Assembly: GCA_964610175.1 (NCBI GenBank)
Contig: CAZSVE010000067.1
Coordinates: forward strand, 1 to 17,058
From: CAZSVE01 sp964610175
Lineage (GTDB): Bacteria > Pseudomonadota > Gammaproteobacteria > HK1
DNA length: 17,058 nucleotides
Reading direction: 5' to 3'
Below are positions 14,106-17,058 of the stretch, piece after piece. Positions within the stretch are counted from its first letter, which is position 1. The number at the start of each line of letters is the position of its first letter. A model generated the notes under the pieces. It saw only the letters and a list, made by a program, of their open reading frames with translations. It had not been told where the DNA came from and searched no databases. The translations under genes were made by a program, and so were the position numbers.

Positions 14106-15119
14106 ATGAAATTCGTCGATGAAGTAAACATTCGGGTGGAAGCAGGTCACGGGGGAAATGGTTGTCTCGGTTTCCGTCGTGAGAAATTCATTCCCAGGGG
14201 AGGGCCCGATGGCGGGGATGGTGGAGATGGCGGAGATGTAATCCTGCTTGCCGATACCAATTCGAACACCCTGGTGGATTTTCGTTATACCAGGGTGTTT
14301 CGCGCCAAACGAGGCAAGGATGGTAGCGGGGCGCAATGTACCGGGGCGCGAGGTGATGACCTAGTCATACGCGTTCCCGTCGGTACCATGGTATTCAACT
14401 CGGCCACCGATGAAATGATCGGTGAGTTGCTGGCAAACGATCACCGACTGACGGTGGCCTATGGTGGCAAGCGAGGTCTTGGTAACGCCCGATTCAAAAG
14501 CAGCACGAATCGTGCCCCCCGGAAAACCACCCCCGGCCAACCCGGTGAAGTCCGGGACCTTACCCTGGAATTGAGACTCCTTGCCGACGTAGGGTTACTG
14601 GGAAAGCCCAATGCGGGCAAATCCACCCTGATTCGGGCAGTGTCTTCCGCCCGACCCAAAGTAGCCGACTATCCCTTTACCACGTTATACCCCAACCTCG
14701 GTGTAGTACGTACCGCAGCGGACCGCAGTTTCGTCATGGCCGACATCCCGGGTCTCATTCCGGGGGCCGCCGAAGGCATGGGGCTTGGCATACAATTCCT
14801 GAAACACCTGTCCCGTACCCGGCTTCTATTGCATCTCGTCGATATGACGCCGGAACGGGAAAGCGACGACTTATGGCATGATGTGCAGGCCATCACCGAT
14901 GAATTGGTGAAGTTCGACACCGATTTGGCAGAGCGGGAACGCTGGCTGGTCCTCAATAAAATCGACCTGTGGCCGCCCGATGAACGACAGCTATGTGGGC
15001 AAGAATTACTGCGGAAACTGCAATGGACAGGGCCGGTATTTCGGATTTCCGCCCACACGGGGGAAGGCTGCCGGCAGCTCGTCTCCCAAGTGATGAACCA
15101 TGTCCTGGGGGAACACTGA
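14106..15119 (+). CDS. obgE: Obg-family GTPase
   Basis: This 337-residue essential GTPase associates with the 50S subunit and links ribosome assembly to growth and stress. The glycine-rich Obg domain occupies about 1-158 (EAGHGGNGC, GGPDGGDGGDGGD). The G domain has G1 GKPNAGKST (166-174), DIPG (213-216), NKID (284-287) and an SAHTGEG G5 motif. It lacks the long acidic C-terminal tail of some relatives, ending in NHVLGEH. The start MKFVDE matches the family exactly, so 14106 is secure. No Shine-Dalgarno sequence precedes it because the terminator hairpin and T run occupy the leader. The order rplU-rpmA-obgE is the common bacterial one. Confidence 0.97.
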   Translation: MKFVDEVNIRVEAGHGGNGCLGFRREKFIPRGGPDGGDGGDGGDVILLADTNSNTLVDFRYTRVFRAKRGKDGSGAQCTGARGDDLVIRVPVGTMVFNSATDEMIGELLANDHRLTVAYGGKRGLGNARFKSSTNRAPRKTTPGQPGEVRDLTLELRLLADVGLLGKPNAGKSTLIRAVSSARPKVADYPFTTLYPNLGVVRTAADRSFVMADIPGLIPGAAEGMGLGIQFLKHLSRTRLLLHLVDMTPERESDDLWHDVQAITDELVKFDTDLAERERWLVLNKIDLWPPDERQLCGQELLRKLQWTGPVFRISAHTGEGCRQLVSQVMNHVLGEH

Positions 15120-15127
15120 GTGTCCAA

Positions 15128-15241
15128 CACTCGCGAAGCTTGTGCTCGAACCGAGCAAAACCATGATTGGGCATTCGTCAAATGCAAAACTATCGTTTTG
15201 TAAAAATCGACCCATTTGCGAAGCCGAGCGGGAAATAAACG
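15128..15241 (-). repeat. Intergenic repeat unit A, copy 5
   Basis: This copy is complete, in minus orientation: ACTCGCGAAGCTTGTGCTCG at the left end, AAAACCATGATTGGGCATTCG and TTTTGTAAAAATCGACCC inside, and GCCGAGCGGGAAATAAAC at the right end. It aligns throughout with the reverse complement of 122-230 and ends 4 bp before the TPR gene start. Confidence 0.8.
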
Positions 15242-15245
15242 AATA

Positions 15246-16874
15246 ATGACTGCACACCATTCCTGGTTTATCGTACTGGCACTGCTCACCGGATTCGGCG
15301 CCGCGAACACCGGCATGGCCCAAAATCGGCATCCACCGTCGAGCGCGGCCACTGCCACGGAATCACCGATTTCTGCGTTGATCCCGACGCCGATGCCGGA
15401 CTTCGGGCGGGTCGAAGATGCCGTGAGAGAGCACCTGCAGGCGGCCCATGCCGATCTGGTCTCGTTGCAGGCCGACCCCGAGGTAACCGAATCTGCCCTT
15501 GGCGAGGCCTACGGAAAACTCGGGCAAATCTATCACGCGCATCGCCTGGACGCCTCCGCCGAAGCCTGCTACCGCAATGCCGAAAAGTTACTGGCGCAAG
15601 ATATCCGGTGGCCCTATTTGTCAGGGTACTTGCACCAACAGCGAGTGCAGCTCTCCGATGCCGCGCATGACTACCGCCGGGCGCTGGCGCGAAAGGTCGA
15701 CTACAGGCCAGCGCAACTTCGACTCGCCCAGGTATTGTTGGGATCGAATCGTCTCGACGAGGCCCTGTCACTCCTGGAACAACTCTCCAAGACCCCGGAA
15801 TTCCAAGGCATCGCCGCCTTCGAGCGTGGCAAGGTGAAACTCCGCCAGGGACAACATGCCGAGGCCGTGGAATGGTTGACGCGCGCATATGCCGCGCATC
15901 CGGAAGCATCCAGGATCCACTACCCACTGGCGATGGCCTACCGTGGTCTGGGAGACGTCGAGGCCGCTCGCCACCACCTGCGGCAACGGGGAGAGGTAGA
16001 GCCGGTAATCCCCGACCCCTTGGTGGAAGAACTTGCCGAACTCCTCAGTGGAAAACGGACCCGCCAATACCATGCCATGAAAGCGGTATGGCGCGGCGAA
16101 TTCCACGCGGCGGCAAAGGAATATCGGGCCATTCTGGCGCTCGATCCCCTGGATAGTGGAGCGCGTGTCAGCCTGGGGCGCTGTCTTTACCTGTCAGGTG
16201 ACATCGATGGCGCGGCCCAGGCGTTCGGCATCGTCCTGAAGCAAAAACCCGATCACGGAAAGGCCAACTATTTTCTGGGACGACTACGATGGGAGCAGGG
16301 AAAAAAGGAAATCGCCGTGACACATTTTCAAGCCACCCTGAAAGCAGATCCACGGCACGCCGGGGCGCACTTTTTCCTCGCCGAAAGCCTGATGCAACAA
16401 GGTGATTCTCAGCGAGCAGCCCATCATTTCAGCAGGGTTTCCGAGGTGCTGCCAGAGGACCTGGTGAGCAAACAACGGGAATCCGCCGCGTTACTCGCGG
16501 CCGGTACGCCAATGCACCAGCGGGCCCGGGAGCGGATCACCCATGCGCTCGGTACGCACCCCGACGATCCCGTGCTGACACAGCAGCTGGTACGTATCCT
16601 GGCCGGAAGCCCCGATCCCCATGCGCGGGATGGGCAACAGGCCCTGACACTGGCCATGAAACTTTTCAGCCAGCGCAACAGCATAGAAAACAGCGAGCTC
16701 GTAGCCATGGCCCATGCAGAACTCGGCGACTTCGGACAGGCGCAGGCATATCAGCAGGCAGCCCTGGATACGGCGCTTCAGTATTATGGCCCGTATGGGG
16801 AATTCCAATTACTCGAACGGCTGAAAACCAATCTCGACACCTATCTTGCCGAGAAACCGTATCGTGATTCCTAA
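15246..16874 (+). CDS. Exported tetratricopeptide repeat protein
   Basis: This 542-residue protein is probably periplasmic or surface-associated and acts as a protein-interaction scaffold; its partner is unknown. The N-terminus MTAHHSWFIVLALLTGFGAA is a signal peptide with likely cleavage after GMA (residue 25). From about residue 60 on, 34-residue TPR helices follow each other, with clear examples at EAYGKLGQIYHAHRLDASAE, ALLEQLSKT-type pairs, GARVSLGRCLYLSGDIDGAA, KANYFLGRLRWEQGKKEIAV and AHFFLAESLMQQGDSQRAA. The C-terminal arrangement resembles TPR proteins found beside ASPIC/UnbV-repeat proteins, but none is present here. The ATG at 15246 is preferred over an in-frame TTG at 15216, which lies inside repeat DNA. 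The ribosome binding site (GCGGGAAATAAAC) is weak and is supplied by the end of repeat unit A. Confidence 0.85.
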   Translation: MTAHHSWFIVLALLTGFGAANTGMAQNRHPPSSAATATESPISALIPTPMPDFGRVEDAVREHLQAAHADLVSLQADPEVTESALGEAYGKLGQIYHAHRLDASAEACYRNAEKLLAQDIRWPYLSGYLHQQRVQLSDAAHDYRRALARKVDYRPAQLRLAQVLLGSNRLDEALSLLEQLSKTPEFQGIAAFERGKVKLRQGQHAEAVEWLTRAYAAHPEASRIHYPLAMAYRGLGDVEAARHHLRQRGEVEPVIPDPLVEELAELLSGKRTRQYHAMKAVWRGEFHAAAKEYRAILALDPLDSGARVSLGRCLYLSGDIDGAAQAFGIVLKQKPDHGKANYFLGRLRWEQGKKEIAVTHFQATLKADPRHAGAHFFLAESLMQQGDSQRAAHHFSRVSEVLPEDLVSKQRESAALLAAGTPMHQRARERITHALGTHPDDPVLTQQLVRILAGSPDPHARDGQQALTLAMKLFSQRNSIENSELVAMAHAELGDFGQAQAYQQAALDTALQYYGPYGEFQLLERLKTNLDTYLAEKPYRDS

Positions 16875-16914
16875 CCCGGCGTAACCGGAACCAAAGCCTT
16901 CCGGAAAAGGACCA

Positions 16915-16968
16915 CGAGAGTCATCCAGCGAAGCTTGTGCCCGAAGCGACAAAACATGACTCGGCATC
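16915..16968 (-). repeat. Partial intergenic repeat unit A, copy 6
   Basis: CCAGCGAAGCTTGTGCCCGAAG, then ACAAAACATGACTCGGCATCG match the palindrome-side half of the copy at 15128-15241 in the same orientation. The proximal half is absent; sequence beyond 16970 is GC-rich and unlike the repeat. Confidence 0.65.
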
Positions 16969-17058
16969 GATATCGAGGCGGGCCCGGGCGTCGGCCAGTA
17001 ATACCTTGTGATGTGCCTTCGCGACCGTCACCAAAACGGCATCACATCCCCCAGACGC
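16921..17058 (-). CDS. Possible C-terminal end of a gene entering from the right edge
   Basis: One minus-strand frame is open from the edge for 45 codons to a TGA at 16921-16923; the other two minus frames stop within about 30 nt of the edge. The peptide includes CDAVLVTVAKAHHKVLLAD, an alpha/beta-type strand plus helix that loosely recalls nucleotide-sugar dehydrogenase ends. The last residues (ESCFVASGTSFAG) are encoded by repeat unit A, so the repeat would supply the C-terminus. Function is not assignable and the coding call is tentative. Confidence 0.4.
   Translation of the reverse strand, partial: ASGGCDAVLVTVAKAHHKVLLADARARLDIDAESCFVASGTSFAG

Noticed and set aside
122..16968. Regularly repeated palindromic units as a CRISPR array
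   Set aside because: Copies are scattered over 17 kb, diverged, in both orientations and about 110 bp long; there are no regular spacers and no cas genes.

Overview
The window looks like part of a gammaproteobacterial chromosome. The best anchors are the housekeeping block rplU-rpmA-obgE and a class II ribonucleotide reductase of the Pseudomonas NrdJa type. A vitamin B12-dependent reductase, a NifX-like/metallo-hydrolase operon and a large exported-type protease would fit an environmental, partly anaerobic or metal-active lineage, possibly a sulphur-oxidising relative of the Chromatiales. That placement is inference; there is no rRNA or other decisive marker.

Layout: (1) 1-3136 holds nrdJ on the minus strand, ending 318 bp from the left edge, with repeat-filled gaps on both sides. 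(2) 3137-7039 (minus) encodes a 1300-residue serralysin-type metalloprotease built from three PPC and four CARDB modules, an M10 catalytic domain and a short RTX tail. (3) 7507-10824 (plus) encodes a solitary type I restriction HsdR subunit, divergent from the protease. Its motor motifs are intact, but the lysine of the nuclease E-x-K motif is replaced by valine, and no hsdM or hsdS is present. (4) 11275-12665 (minus) is a tight two-gene operon: a metallo-beta-lactamase-fold hydrolase followed by a NifX-like protein, then a frame-broken coding remnant. (5) 13259-15119 (plus) is rplU, rpmA and obgE, with a strong intrinsic terminator directly in front of the obgE start codon. (6) 15246-16874 (plus) is a secreted or periplasmic TPR protein, followed at the right edge by the possible tail of a minus-strand gene.

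The most unusual property is that almost every intergenic gap is filled by diverged copies of a small interspersed repeat family. One unit (A, about 110 bp) carries the palindrome GCGAAGCTTCGC at one end and a GTTTATTTCCC motif at the other. Two further modules (B, about 80 bp; C, about 125 bp) occur around nrdJ and at both ends of the protease-hsdR pair. The B-C composites at 2776-3098 and 10829-11122 are in inverted orientation and bracket that 7.7-kb accessory pair, each lying just beyond a stop codon. A copy of A also sits between rplU and rpmA, which are normally almost adjacent.

No complete new multi-gene system is evident. The strongest leads are the HsdR with an apparently dead nuclease, the inverted composites that frame it together with a modular protease, a 420-bp perfect duplication inside the protease gene, and the terminator/start-codon arrangement at obgE.
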